Below are positions 28,378 to 37,808 of a stretch of 64,000 nucleotides of DNA, piece after piece. Positions within the stretch are counted from its first letter, which is position 1. The number at the start of each line of letters is the position of its first letter. This DNA is from Rhodanobacteraceae bacterium (GTDB taxonomy: Bacteria > Pseudomonadota > Gammaproteobacteria > Xanthomonadales > Xanthomonadaceae), in NCBI GenBank assembly GCA_024233975.1, contig JACKOX010000001.1, positions 124,001 to 188,000 of the forward strand, in the 5' to 3' direction. The notes beneath the pieces were generated by a model that saw nothing but the letters and a program-made list of their open reading frames with translations, searched no databases and was not told the DNA's origin. Position numbers and translations under genes: made by a program.

Positions 28378-29824
28378 GCAGGCGGAACGGAAAGCGCGGG
28401 CGCTCGATGCTGACGCAACGCGCGTCAACGGCGCGACGCGGGCGGTCCAAGAAGTCCGCCAGCATGCGTCGGGCGCAGGGGCTGCGCTCGGCGGGCGCGT
28501 GAGTGGTGTTGGGCAGCGTGAACGCCTGCCCACGTCGCAGCCAGGACGCGGCGGACAGCACCTCGACAGCCGGGCAACCGGCGTCGATCTGCGCGGCCAG
28601 TAACAGCGTCGGCGTCGCGCTGATCACCGGCAGGTTGTCGCTGGCATCCTTGGCGCCCACGGCGAAACCCGAGCAGGCCGCGAACAGTCGCCGCACCGCG
28701 CGCGTCGCGGCGATGCGCACCGGGTCGTCGTCATTGCCCGGTGATGAAGTGTCCTGGTCGACGACGCCAGCATCCTCGAAAGGCAGCTCCTCGCGGCAAA
28801 GCGTGCTGAAGAACTGGCCTTCGACGTAGTCGCTCTGCGCTTCCAGGAAACGATCCAGATCATCGAAGTCGCCATTCATCAGGACTTCCAGACTGTCCGG
28901 CAGGGCCTGCGTGGCATCGTCGTCGTACAGCACATCGAGTACGTAGGCGACCACCTCTTCGGCGGCGTACCGGTGGCCGCGACGGGTTGGCGGCTGGTTC
29001 AGCCAGACGGAAAGCCACTGGTGCAACCGCTCGGCAAGCGCAGGGTGTTCGGCATGGCAGTCCGGGTCGTCATCACACAGCGCCAGCACGTCGCGTAGTT
29101 GATCGGCGACCAGTCCGGGCAAGGGCTGCGTCCAGTTCGCCTCCGGTGCCCAAGGTGAATCCAGCACCACGGCGCGCAGTCCCGGCGGCGCGCGACGCAT
29201 GGTTTCCAGCACCACGCGACCGCCGTAGGAGACGCCGTAGAGATTGAAGCGCCCCACGCCCAGCGCGCGACGCAGCGCCAGCAGGTCATCCACGACCACG
29301 CTGCTGTGGTACTGCGCGAGGTCGACTCCCTCACGGCTAAGGCTTCGTCCGCAGTCGATGGCATCGTCGACCGCCAGATCCGAACTCAGGCCCAGGTCCG
29401 ACAGTTCAAGCCGGCCACAGTCCAGCCGCGGTCGGGACAGGCCGGTGCCGCGCTGGTCGAAGAAGATCCAGTCACGATCCGCGGTCAATGGCAGTTCGCC
29501 ATCGCGAAGACGCTGGGCCAATCCGTCGATGACACCACCGCCCGGACCACCATGCAGGTAGAACACGGGATCCGCCTTCGCCGCCGATCGCGCCCGCACG
29601 ATGACCACCGGAAACCGCACCTGCCGTCCGCTGGGCGCCTCGCGACTTTCGGGCACCTGCATCCAGCCGCAGTCAACCCGATGTCCGGAATCGCTGAAAT
29701 CCTCCAGGCATTCCGCCGATTCGAAGCCGGAGGCTTCCTGCCGAATGGACCCATGCCGGACACAGCCGGCAAGCAACACCACCGCGAGGGCGACCGCGAC
29801 AGTGACAAACCGGATGTGTCGCAT
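28367..29824 (-). CDS. Alpha/beta-hydrolase lipoprotein, prolyl aminopeptidase/TAP-like
   Basis: 485 residues. ATG 29824 is supported by AAGGAG 4 nt upstream and by a lipoprotein signal with lipobox LLAGC (Cys21). The oxyanion motif YLHGGPGGG is followed by DQRGTGLSRP and the nucleophile motif GVSYGG with Ser199. A TAP-like C-terminal region carries candidate Asp (QIDAGCP) and His (NTTHAP). Proteins of this type release N-terminal residues, often proline, from peptides. As a lipoprotein it would act in the periplasm. A 61-codon upstream extension of the frame is rejected. Divergent from the amidohydrolase gene. Confidence 0.85.
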   Translation of the reverse strand: MRHIRFVTVAVALAVVLLAGCVRHGSIRQEASGFESAECLEDFSDSGHRVDCGWMQVPESREAPSGRQVRFPVVIVRARSAAKADPVFYLHGGPGGGVIDGLAQRLRDGELPLTADRDWIFFDQRGTGLSRPRLDCGRLELSDLGLSSDLAVDDAIDCGRSLSREGVDLAQYHSSVVVDDLLALRRALGVGRFNLYGVSYGGRVVLETMRRAPPGLRAVVLDSPWAPEANWTQPLPGLVADQLRDVLALCDDDPDCHAEHPALAERLHQWLSVWLNQPPTRRGHRYAAEEVVAYVLDVLYDDDATQALPDSLEVLMNGDFDDLDRFLEAQSDYVEGQFFSTLCREELPFEDAGVVDQDTSSPGNDDDPVRIAATRAVRRLFAACSGFAVGAKDASDNLPVISATPTLLLAAQIDAGCPAVEVLSAASWLRRGQAFTLPNTTHAPAERSPCARRMLADFLDRPRRAVDARCVSIERPRFPFRLRRG

Positions 29825-30141
29825 CGAACTCCTTTGCGGGCCGGCCGGACAAGGACATCGGAAGTCGCCCGGCGCCCAGAGGGAGCCGACCGACCGCGGT
29901 TTCCGACGTTTCCATGCGGCGGCGATGCAACATACGCTGATCCCTCGATGCAAAAGTGTCGGCTGCATCACCAAACGGATGAACGGTGGAAAGCGGCCGA
30001 CGGTCATGCTTTCCAGGTCAGGGGCAGGCCTTCCGACAGGTGACGGCAGGCGGCGGCTCGGCTAGGGTTTGCGGTCTGCCGAGCGCTGCGCACGCACGCG
30101 GGGCCGGCTTTCGCTGTCACGCCATCATTGGGGAGAACAAG
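29825..30141. other. Divergent intergenic region
   Basis: 317 nt between two divergently read starts. It holds the AAGGAG site of the hydrolase (29829-29834) and GGGGAG 6 nt before the amidohydrolase ATG. A TATGTT on the minus strand (29929-29934) could be a -10 box but has no good -35. I see no operator-like palindrome or RNA gene. Confidence 0.5.
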
Positions 30142-33100
30142 ATGCGCCCTGTCGCCACCGTGGCCGGCCTGCTGCTGGCCGCCGCTCTGCCGCTGAGTCC
30201 CATGGCCATCGCCAAGGACGAAAAGAAAGCTGACGACGCCAAATGGAGCGTCGACGCCGCCCACGGCCCGGAGAAGCGGATCCGCTTCGAAACCACCGAA
30301 GGCACCTGGATGGACCTCGACGTCAGTCCGGACGGCAAGCGCATCGTCTTCGACCTGCTCGGTGACCTGTATCTGCTGCCGGTTGACGGCGGCCACGCCG
30401 AGCAACTCACATCGGGCCGTGCCTGGGACGTGCAGCCGCGCTTCTCGCCGGATGGCAAGGAAGTCGCCTTCACCTCTGATCGCGGCGGCGGCAACAACAT
30501 CTGGCGCATCAATATCGCCAATGGCGACGCCCATCAGGTGACCAAGGAAAGCTTTCGCCTGATGAACAACCCGTCGTGGACGCCCGACGGCCAGTACATC
30601 GTGGCGCGCAAGCACTTCACCAGCGAGCGCTCGCTGGGCGCTGGCGAGCAGTGGCTGTTCCACAAGTCCGGCGGCAGCGGACTGCAGCTCACGCAGAAGA
30701 AGAATGACCAGCAGGACCAGGGCGAGCCGGTGTTCAGCCCGGACGGCCGCTACCTGTATTTCTCCGAGGACCTGAGCGGCGGCAGCACCTTCCAGTACAA
30801 CAAGGATCCGCACGGCATGATCTATGCGATCCGTCGCCTCGATCGCACGGACGGCACGGTGGACACGATCATTGCCGAGCCGGGCGGTGCGGTGCGCCCG
30901 CAGCCGTCACCCGATGGGCGTCGCATCGCCTTCGTGCGTCGCGAGCTGGAAAAGACCGTACTGGCGGTGATGGATCTCGACTCCAACCAGATCACCGATA
31001 TCTGGGATGGCCTCGACCACGACCAGCAGGAAGCTTGGGCGATCTTCGGCCCCTACGCCAACTACGCCTGGTTGCCGGACGGCAGCGCGGTGGTGATCTG
31101 GGCCAAGGGTGGCCTGTGGCGCGTGGACATGCGCACGGAAGACGCCTCTCGGGCCGCGCCCAAGTCGATTCCGTTCAGCGCGTCGATTGATCGCATGGTG
31201 GCGCAGCCGCTGCGTTTCCCGCAGCAACTGGATGGCGAGCGTTTCCGTCCGCAGATGATCCGCGATGTCGCCACCAGCCCCGACGGCAAGACGATGGTTT
31301 TCCATGCCGTGGGTTCGCTGTGGACGAAATCGCTGCCCAACGGCAAGCCGCAGCGCCTCACCAGCGACGACGCGAACTACGAATACCAGCCGAGCTTCAG
31401 TCCGGATGGCAGCAAGCTGCTGTACACACGATGGAATGACAAGGATCTGGTGCGCATCATCGAGCGCGACCTGAAGTCAGGCTCCGAGCGCACCCTCAAC
31501 CAGCGGCCCGGCTTCTACTACGGTCCGCGCTACTCGAAGGATGGTTCAAAGATCGTCTATGCCCGCCAGAGCGGCGGCGGACTGACCTCGGACCTGCACA
31601 GCGGCGACACCGGCATCTACTGGATGGATACTGCCGGTGGCGACAGCCATCGCGTCGCCCGTGATGGCGCCGAGCCTCAGTTCAGTGCCGACGGCTCCGC
31701 GATCTACTACCTGAGCGGCGGCGGCCTCGAGAAACACCTCAAGCGCGTCGGCCTGCACGGCGAGGAGCCTCGAGACGTGTTCAACCTGAAGTACGTCGAC
31801 TTCGTGCGCATCAGCCCGGACGGCAAGTGGGTTGCTTTCACCGAGCTGTTCAACGCCTACGTCGCGCCGCTGACCGACACCGGCTCCGCGATCGAACTGA
31901 GCCGCGATACCCAGGCCATCCCGGTGAAGCGGGTCAGCCAGGACGTTGGTTCCTACCTGCACTGGTCGGCGGACAGCCGGCAGCTGCACTGGATGGTCGG
32001 CCGCGACTACTTCAGCCGCGACCTCAAGGATGCCTTCGACTTCCTGCCCGGCTCGCCGAAGGTGCTGCCGGAGCCGAAGTCGCTGAAGGGCGTTGATGTT
32101 GGCCTGGAACTGCCCACCGATCATCCGCAGGACAGTTTCGCCTTCGTGCACGCGCGCATCGTCACCATGCGCGATGCCGACAACACGCAGGATGTGATTG
32201 AGGACGGCACGCTGGTGGTCCGTGGCGACACCATCCTCGCCGTCGGTCCGTTCAATGACGTGCGCGTACCTGAAAATGCCGAGGTGATCGACGCCAACGG
32301 CAGCACCATCATCCCCGGCCTGATCGACGTGCATGCGCACGCCTCCAATTTCGGCGCCGGCGTGGTGCCACAGCAGAACTGGGCCTACTACGCCAACCTC
32401 GCCTACGGCGTGACCACCGCGCACGATCCGTCGGCCAGCACCGAATTCGTGTTCTCGCAGAGCGAGCTGGTGAAGGCCGGCAAGATGGTCGGCCCGCGCA
32501 TCTTCAGCACCGGCAGCATCCTCTATGGTGCCGATGGCGACTTCAAGGTCGAGATCAACTCGCTGGATGACGCCCGTTCGCACCTGAAGCGCATGAAGTC
32601 GCATGGCGCCTTCAGCGTGAAGAGCTACAACCAGCCGCGTCGCGAGCAGCACCAGCAGATCAACCAGGCCGCGCGCGAACTCGGCATGCTGGTGGTCGAG
32701 GAAGGCGGCAGCACGCTCAACCACAACCTGCCGATGATCATCGACGGCGTGACCGGCATCGAGCACAACATCCCGGTGGCGCCGCTATACGACGACGTCA
32801 TCCAATTGTGGAAGCAGACCGACGTGCGCAACACGCCGACGCTGATCGTCACCTACGGCGGCCAGTCCGGCGAGAACTACTGGTACCAGCATGATGATGT
32901 GTGGACCATCGAGCGCCTGAAGCGATTCTTCCCGGCACGCAACCTGGAAGCGCGCTCGATCCGCCGCGGCAAGTCGCCGGAGTGGGATTACTTCCACAAG
33001 ACCGTGGCGGCCAGCGTCAACAAACTGCGCGAGAACGGCGTGAAGATCCAGGTGGGCGGCCATGGCCAGCTGCAAGGTCTCGGCTCGCACTGGGAAATGT

Positions 33101-33480
33101 GGATGCTGACGCAGGGCGGCATGAGCAACTTCATCGCTCTGCGGGCGGCCACCATCGACGGCGCCGACTACATCGGCCTGTCCTCGCAGATCGGCTCACT
33201 GGAAGCCGGCAAGCGCGCCGACCTGGTGGTGCTCAACAGCAACCCGCTGGAGGACATCAAGCACAGCACCGACGTCAGCATGGTCATGGTCAACGGCCGC
33301 CTGTTCAATGGCGAGGACATGGCCGAGATCGGCGGCAAGGAGCGCGCGGCGCCGAGCTTCTACTGGCAGCAGCACGGCGGCAACACCGCCCACTGGGGCG
33401 ACCAGTTCGGCCCCACCGTGCCCTGCCATTGCCCCAAGTCGGTGCAACTGATGGACCGTGCCAAAAGGCACATGCACTGA
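30142..33480 (+). CDS. Secreted TolB-like beta-propeller fused to an amidohydrolase
   Basis: 1112 residues with a signal peptide (MRPVATVAG..., cleavage near MAIAKD). Residues about 45-670 are PD40/TolB-type propeller repeats (DVSPDGKRIVF, RFSPDGKEVAFTSD, QPSPDGRRIAFVR, FSPDGSKLLYTRW). From about 685 the protein is a metal-dependent amidohydrolase of the imidazolonepropionase kind: IPGLIDVHAHA gives the first two metal ligands near residues 729-731, and the end has GSLEAGKRADLVVLNSNPLED. The real substrate is unknown; members are annotated as cyclic-peptide or peptide hydrolases without firm biochemistry. GGGGAG is 6 nt before ATG 30142; the longer frame is rejected. Confidence 0.87.
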   Translation: MRPVATVAGLLLAAALPLSPMAIAKDEKKADDAKWSVDAAHGPEKRIRFETTEGTWMDLDVSPDGKRIVFDLLGDLYLLPVDGGHAEQLTSGRAWDVQPRFSPDGKEVAFTSDRGGGNNIWRINIANGDAHQVTKESFRLMNNPSWTPDGQYIVARKHFTSERSLGAGEQWLFHKSGGSGLQLTQKKNDQQDQGEPVFSPDGRYLYFSEDLSGGSTFQYNKDPHGMIYAIRRLDRTDGTVDTIIAEPGGAVRPQPSPDGRRIAFVRRELEKTVLAVMDLDSNQITDIWDGLDHDQQEAWAIFGPYANYAWLPDGSAVVIWAKGGLWRVDMRTEDASRAAPKSIPFSASIDRMVAQPLRFPQQLDGERFRPQMIRDVATSPDGKTMVFHAVGSLWTKSLPNGKPQRLTSDDANYEYQPSFSPDGSKLLYTRWNDKDLVRIIERDLKSGSERTLNQRPGFYYGPRYSKDGSKIVYARQSGGGLTSDLHSGDTGIYWMDTAGGDSHRVARDGAEPQFSADGSAIYYLSGGGLEKHLKRVGLHGEEPRDVFNLKYVDFVRISPDGKWVAFTELFNAYVAPLTDTGSAIELSRDTQAIPVKRVSQDVGSYLHWSADSRQLHWMVGRDYFSRDLKDAFDFLPGSPKVLPEPKSLKGVDVGLELPTDHPQDSFAFVHARIVTMRDADNTQDVIEDGTLVVRGDTILAVGPFNDVRVPENAEVIDANGSTIIPGLIDVHAHASNFGAGVVPQQNWAYYANLAYGVTTAHDPSASTEFVFSQSELVKAGKMVGPRIFSTGSILYGADGDFKVEINSLDDARSHLKRMKSHGAFSVKSYNQPRREQHQQINQAARELGMLVVEEGGSTLNHNLPMIIDGVTGIEHNIPVAPLYDDVIQLWKQTDVRNTPTLIVTYGGQSGENYWYQHDDVWTIERLKRFFPARNLEARSIRRGKSPEWDYFHKTVAASVNKLRENGVKIQVGGHGQLQGLGSHWEMWMLTQGGMSNFIALRAATIDGADYIGLSSQIGSLEAGKRADLVVLNSNPLEDIKHSTDVSMVMVNGRLFNGEDMAEIGGKERAAPSFYWQQHGGNTAHWGDQFGPTVPCHCPKSVQLMDRAKRHMH

Positions 33481-33512
33481 GCGCCTGAAACGCGCGAGTC
33501 TCGGAAGTTAGT

Positions 33513-33540
33513 CGGGCGCCTGTCCCACGACAGGCGCCCG
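33513..33540 (+). terminator. Strong hairpin after the amidohydrolase gene
   Basis: CGGGCGCCTGTC-CCAC-GACAGGCGCCCG, a perfect 12-bp stem with a 4-nt loop, 32 nt after the stop. It is followed by CTTCATCT rather than a true U-run. It separates the amidohydrolase from the peptidase gene that begins 35 nt later. Confidence 0.65.
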
Positions 33541-33575
33541 CTTCATCTGCAAGTTCTTGAATTCTGGAGTTTTCC

Positions 33576-35777
33576 ATGTCGATTCGTCACCTTGCGCTGG
33601 CCGTTGCCGCCAGCCTGGCCCTGTCCGCCTGCGGCGGCAGTGAACCCGCCACCTCTGCGAAATCCGCGGATGACGGCAGCACCGACGCGCCCGCGGCCAC
33701 CGCCGAGGCCAAGCGCGAGAACCCGTTCTTCCAGCCGAGTCCTCTGCAATACGGCGCGCCGCAGTTCGACAAGTACCAGGAAAGCGACTACCTGCCGGCG
33801 CTCGAGCGCGGCATGGCCGAGCATGAGAAGGAAGTCGAGGCAATCGCCAACAACCCCGAGCCGCCGACCTTCGACAACACCCTGATCGCGATGGAGAAGA
33901 GCGGCGCCCTGTTGGGTCGCGTCACCAGCGTCTTCTACAACCTGACGTCGTCGTACAAGACCGATACCCTGAAGGAAGTCGAGAAGGAAATCGCGCCGAA
34001 GATGGCCGCGCACAGCGACGCCATCTACCTCAACCAGAAGCTCTGGGAGCGCATCAAGGCGATCCATGACGAAAGCGACGCGCAGAGCATGGACGCCGAG
34101 TCGCAGCGTCTGGTCGAGCGCTACTACACCGACTTCGTGCGAGCCGGCGCCAAGCTGAGCGACGCCGACAAGCAGAAGGTCAAGGACATCAACGCCCAGC
34201 TGGCCGAGCTGTCCACCGACTTCGGCAACCGCGTGGTCGAGGACGGCAACGAAAGCTCGGTGGTGGTCGACGACGTGGCCGAGCTCGACGGCATGAGCGA
34301 GGCCGACATCAGCGCCGCCGCCGGTGCCGCCAAGGCGCGCGGCCTGGACGGCAAGTACCTGATCGCCCTGCAGAACACCACCACGCAGCCGGCGCTGGCC
34401 TCGCTGACCAACCGCGACCTGCGCAAGCGCATCTACGACGCCTCGGTCAATCGCGGTCGCCACGGCGGCCCGAACGACACCCGCGAGATCATCGTGAAGA
34501 TGGCCAAGCTGCGTGCAGAAAAGGCCCAGCTGCTGGGCTACCCGAACTGGGCCACCTACATCCTGTCGGACAACATGGCCAAGTCACCGGAAGCCGCGCT
34601 CGAGCTGCTCACCGGCATCGTCAAGCCGGCCGTGGACAAGGCCAAGGGCGAAGCCGCCGACATCCAGAAGCTGATCGACGCACAGGGCGGCGACTTCAAA
34701 CTGCAGCCCTGGGACTGGGACTTCTACGCCGAGCAGGTCCGCAAGGCCAACTACGACCTCGACGAATCCGCCGTGCGTCCCTACTTCGAGCTGGACCGCG
34801 TGCTCAAGGACGGTGTGTTCTTCGCCGCCAACAAGCTCTATGGCCTGACCTTCAAGGAGCGCACGGACCTGCCGGTGTACTCGCCGGACGTGCGCGTGTT
34901 CGAGGTGTTCAACGACAAGGGTGAGTCCTTCTCGTTGATCTACCTCGACTACTACAAGCGCGACATCAAGCGCGGTGGCGCCTGGATGAACAGCTTCGTC
35001 GACCAGAGCCACCTGCTCGGCCGCAACCCGGTGGTGGTCAACAACCTCAACGTGCCCAAGCCGGCCGAAGGCCAGCCGACGCTGCTGAGCTTCGACAACG
35101 TCAACACCATGTTCCATGAGTTCGGCCACCTGCTGCACGGCATCCTGTCGGACGTGAACTACCCGATGTTCTCCGGCACCAACACGCCGCGTGATTTCGT
35201 CGAATTCCCGTCGCAGTTCAACGAGAACTGGGTGTTCGATCCGGAAGTCTTCGCCAACTTCGCCAAGCACTACCAGACCGGCGAGCCGATGCCCGCCGAG
35301 CTGGTGGAGAAGATCAAGAAGTCCAGCACCTTCAACCAGGGCTACGCGACGGTCGAATACCTGGCCGCCGCGCTGCAGGACATCGCTTGGCACCAGATCA
35401 CGCCGGACACCCAGATCGACGACGCCATGGCATTCCAGCAGAAGGCGCTGGAAGGCTTCGGCATCGCCATGGACGAAGTGCCGCCGCGCTACAACAGCAC
35501 CTACTTCAACCACATCTTCTCCGACCCGACCGGTTACTCGGCCGGCTACTACGCCTACCTCTGGACCGAAGTGCTGGCGCAGGACGCCTTCGAGTGGTTC
35601 AAGGAAAATGCGGGCGACAAGGGCGTGATGAACCGCGAGAACGGCCAGATTTTCGCTGACAAGATCCTGTCCCGCGGTGGCACCAAGGACGTGCACACGC
35701 TGTACGTCGAGTTCCGCGGCAAGGAGCCCAGCGTCGAGCCGCTGCTGGAGAAGCGCGGCCTCAACGAAACCAACTGA
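33576..35777 (+). CDS. dcp: M3 family peptidyl-dipeptidase, lipoprotein form
   Basis: 733 residues. The lipobox LSAC sits in a short signal (MSIRHLALAVAASLALSAC), followed by an Ala/Thr/Ser linker, so it is probably anchored in the envelope. The zinc site HEFGH is at residues 514-518, in the usual TMFHEFGHLLH context, with the third ligand expected in the following helix (FVEFPSQFNENW). It releases dipeptides from the C-termini of oligopeptides in the Dcp/oligopeptidase A family. Its place beside two other exported hydrolases suggests a periplasmic peptide-scavenging group. Confidence 0.9.
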   Translation: MSIRHLALAVAASLALSACGGSEPATSAKSADDGSTDAPAATAEAKRENPFFQPSPLQYGAPQFDKYQESDYLPALERGMAEHEKEVEAIANNPEPPTFDNTLIAMEKSGALLGRVTSVFYNLTSSYKTDTLKEVEKEIAPKMAAHSDAIYLNQKLWERIKAIHDESDAQSMDAESQRLVERYYTDFVRAGAKLSDADKQKVKDINAQLAELSTDFGNRVVEDGNESSVVVDDVAELDGMSEADISAAAGAAKARGLDGKYLIALQNTTTQPALASLTNRDLRKRIYDASVNRGRHGGPNDTREIIVKMAKLRAEKAQLLGYPNWATYILSDNMAKSPEAALELLTGIVKPAVDKAKGEAADIQKLIDAQGGDFKLQPWDWDFYAEQVRKANYDLDESAVRPYFELDRVLKDGVFFAANKLYGLTFKERTDLPVYSPDVRVFEVFNDKGESFSLIYLDYYKRDIKRGGAWMNSFVDQSHLLGRNPVVVNNLNVPKPAEGQPTLLSFDNVNTMFHEFGHLLHGILSDVNYPMFSGTNTPRDFVEFPSQFNENWVFDPEVFANFAKHYQTGEPMPAELVEKIKKSSTFNQGYATVEYLAAALQDIAWHQITPDTQIDDAMAFQQKALEGFGIAMDEVPPRYNSTYFNHIFSDPTGYSAGYYAYLWTEVLAQDAFEWFKENAGDKGVMNRENGQIFADKILSRGGTKDVHTLYVEFRGKEPSVEPLLEKRGLNETN

Positions 35778-35801
35778 TCGACCGACCTTTCCTCGTCGAC
35801 G

Positions 35802-35829
35802 TCGCCGACCACCTGCGGGTGGTCGGCGA
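35802..35829 (+). terminator. Hairpin downstream of dcp
   Basis: TCGCCGACCACC-TGCG-GGTGGTCGGCGA, a perfect 12-bp stem closed by a TGCG loop. It lies 24 nt after the dcp stop and 10 nt before a second hairpin that is a classical terminator, so it may protect the 3' end or act with it. Confidence 0.55.
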
Positions 35830-35839
35830 TGGCTCCGTC

Positions 35840-35866
35840 AGCCCCGCCCAGCGCGGGGCTTTTTTT
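35840..35866 (+). terminator. Intrinsic terminator of dcp
   Basis: AGCCCCGC-CCAGC-GCGGGGCT followed by a run of T (seven counting the last stem base). This is the best Rho-independent terminator in the window. Confidence 0.9.
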
Positions 35867-36058
35867 GTCCGTGATCCGGAGGCATCCATGACGCTGGGGG
35901 CGCAATGGAAGCCGTCGATAGGTGGCGTGGCGGGAAAGCACCGGCGGGATTGCGACCAATGGACCTGGCGCAGTCCGCAAATCCGTGACCCGGTTCTCAA
36001 TGCAAAGAAATGTCACGCCGCATAGTTGGCGCTCCCCGCCCCGCTTTGCTGGCCAACC

Positions 36059-37798
36059 ATGTCTGTGACCTCGCGCCGTGCATTCATCGGCCTGACATCC
36101 AAATCATCGTCGACGCAGAAAGGCACGCCTTCGTCGTCGATTTTCGCCGACTCGTTCGAAAGTCCACCGCCACCGGGGCCGTCGGCAGCGATCATCGCCC
36201 TGAACCGGATGGCCTATGGACCCAGGCCCGGCGATATCACCGCGTTCAATGCACTGGGCGCCGACGACAGCAGCCGCCTCGCCGCCTATGTCGAGCAGCA
36301 GCTTGATCCCGGCCTCGACGACAGCGCCTGCGAAGCGCGCATCTCGGCGGGCGGCTATACCACGCTGTCGAAAACCATGGCGCAGCTGTGGTCCGATCAT
36401 GTGCGGGACCGGGACAATCTTGGCCTGGACAACTATCCGTACCGCTACTACCCCTGCGCCGAAAGCGAGTGCGCGAAAATGCTGCGCGCCGTCTACAGCC
36501 GCCGCCAGCTGTTCGAAGTGACCGTCGATTTCTGGCACAACCATTTCAACGTACTGGGCTGGAACTTCGACATCGCGCCGCTGTTCGTGCAGTACGACCG
36601 CGACGTGATCCGGCCAAACGCCTTCGGCAACTTCCGCCAGATGCTGGAAGCCGTTGCCGCGTCGCCCAGCATGCTGCAGTTCCTCGACAACAAGTCCAGC
36701 CGCGGATCGTCGTTCAACGAAAACTTCGCCCGCGAACTCTGCGAGCTGCACACGCTGGGCGTGGACAACTACTACCCCGGCAACGACCCGAACACGATCC
36801 CCAACCTGCCCGGCGAGAGCATTGCCGCCGGCTACTGCGACAACGACGTCTACGAGGCCGCGCGCGCGCTGACCGGCTGGACCATGCGCGACGACCACTG
36901 GGAATTCCCGAACACGCCGGAATACGACACCGGCGAATTCCTCTACTACCCGGACTGGCATGACGTCGCCAGCAAGTACTTCCTGCACCGCTTCATCCTG
37001 GCCAACCAGCCGGCGATGAAGGATGCGCGCGACGTGTTCGACGTGCTCTGCCAGCACCCGGGAACCGCCTCGCACATCTGCGGCAAGCTCTGCCGCCGCT
37101 TCATCGGCGACAACCCGCCGCAGACGCTGATCGACTCCGCAGCAGCGCTGTGGCGGCAGCATTGGCAGTCGGCTGACCAGATCACCCGGGTGCTGCGCCA
37201 CATCCTCAACTCGGACGCCTTCCGCGAAACCTGGGGCGGGAAGGTCAAGCGCCCATGGGAAGCCTTGGCGCATGCGATGCGGGCCACTGGCGCGGAGATC
37301 GATCCGCAGCCATACCCGGACTGGAACCCCTACGGCAACCTGCTCAACCTGCTGCAGCAGAGCGGCAACCGCCCATTCCGCTGGCCAACGCCCGACGGCT
37401 ATCCGGACCGAGCCGAGAAGTGGAGCGGCGTGAGCACGCTGGCGCAGACCTGGCGGATGATGTCCCGGCTGTTCGAGCTGCGCCCACCGGGCGAACCCGA
37501 AGGCGGGATCTACCTCTGCGATGTGGTTGCCCAGACCAACGCGGCGCTGGCACCGGCCGCCCGCAGCGCTGAAGTAATCGTCGACTTCTGGATTGATCGT
37601 ATCTACTCGCAAAGCATTCCTGCTTCGCGCCGAACGCAGGTGCTGGACTTCCTGCGCCAGAACGCGCCAGCCAACGAGGCGCTGGAAACGACCACCAACA
37701 GCTGGTCGGCAAACGACCTGAAGCAGCACTACACGCAGTCACGCCTGCGCTCGGCGGTGGCACTGCTGTTCATGACCCCCGAATTCTACCGGCGCTGA
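36059..37798 (+). CDS. DUF1800 family protein with N-terminal IFADSFE motif
   Basis: 579 residues from ATG 36059; an in-frame TTG at 36026 is possible but less likely. The N-terminus has a twin-arginine-like MSVTSRRAFIGL, then Ser/Thr-rich residues, IFADSFE at 28-34 and a PPPPGP linker. DUF1800 begins at about residue 43 (ALNRMAYGPRPGDI) with typical motifs: FWHNHFNV, FARELCELHTLGV, ARALTGWT, NSDAFR. The function of DUF1800 proteins is not established. They nearly always pair with a DUF1501 protein, as here (stop and next start 10 nt apart). The N-terminal motif matches the C-terminal tails of other secreted proteins in the window, which is odd. Confidence 0.85.
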   Translation: MSVTSRRAFIGLTSKSSSTQKGTPSSSIFADSFESPPPPGPSAAIIALNRMAYGPRPGDITAFNALGADDSSRLAAYVEQQLDPGLDDSACEARISAGGYTTLSKTMAQLWSDHVRDRDNLGLDNYPYRYYPCAESECAKMLRAVYSRRQLFEVTVDFWHNHFNVLGWNFDIAPLFVQYDRDVIRPNAFGNFRQMLEAVAASPSMLQFLDNKSSRGSSFNENFARELCELHTLGVDNYYPGNDPNTIPNLPGESIAAGYCDNDVYEAARALTGWTMRDDHWEFPNTPEYDTGEFLYYPDWHDVASKYFLHRFILANQPAMKDARDVFDVLCQHPGTASHICGKLCRRFIGDNPPQTLIDSAAALWRQHWQSADQITRVLRHILNSDAFRETWGGKVKRPWEALAHAMRATGAEIDPQPYPDWNPYGNLLNLLQQSGNRPFRWPTPDGYPDRAEKWSGVSTLAQTWRMMSRLFELRPPGEPEGGIYLCDVVAQTNAALAPAARSAEVIVDFWIDRIYSQSIPASRRTQVLDFLRQNAPANEALETTTNSWSANDLKQHYTQSRLRSAVALLFMTPEFYRR

Positions 37799-37808
37799 GG
37801 AAACGACC

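Noticed and set aside
35819..36025. A 68-codon plus-strand frame after dcp
   Set aside because: It starts inside the hairpins and reads through the intrinsic terminator; no signal or family pattern.
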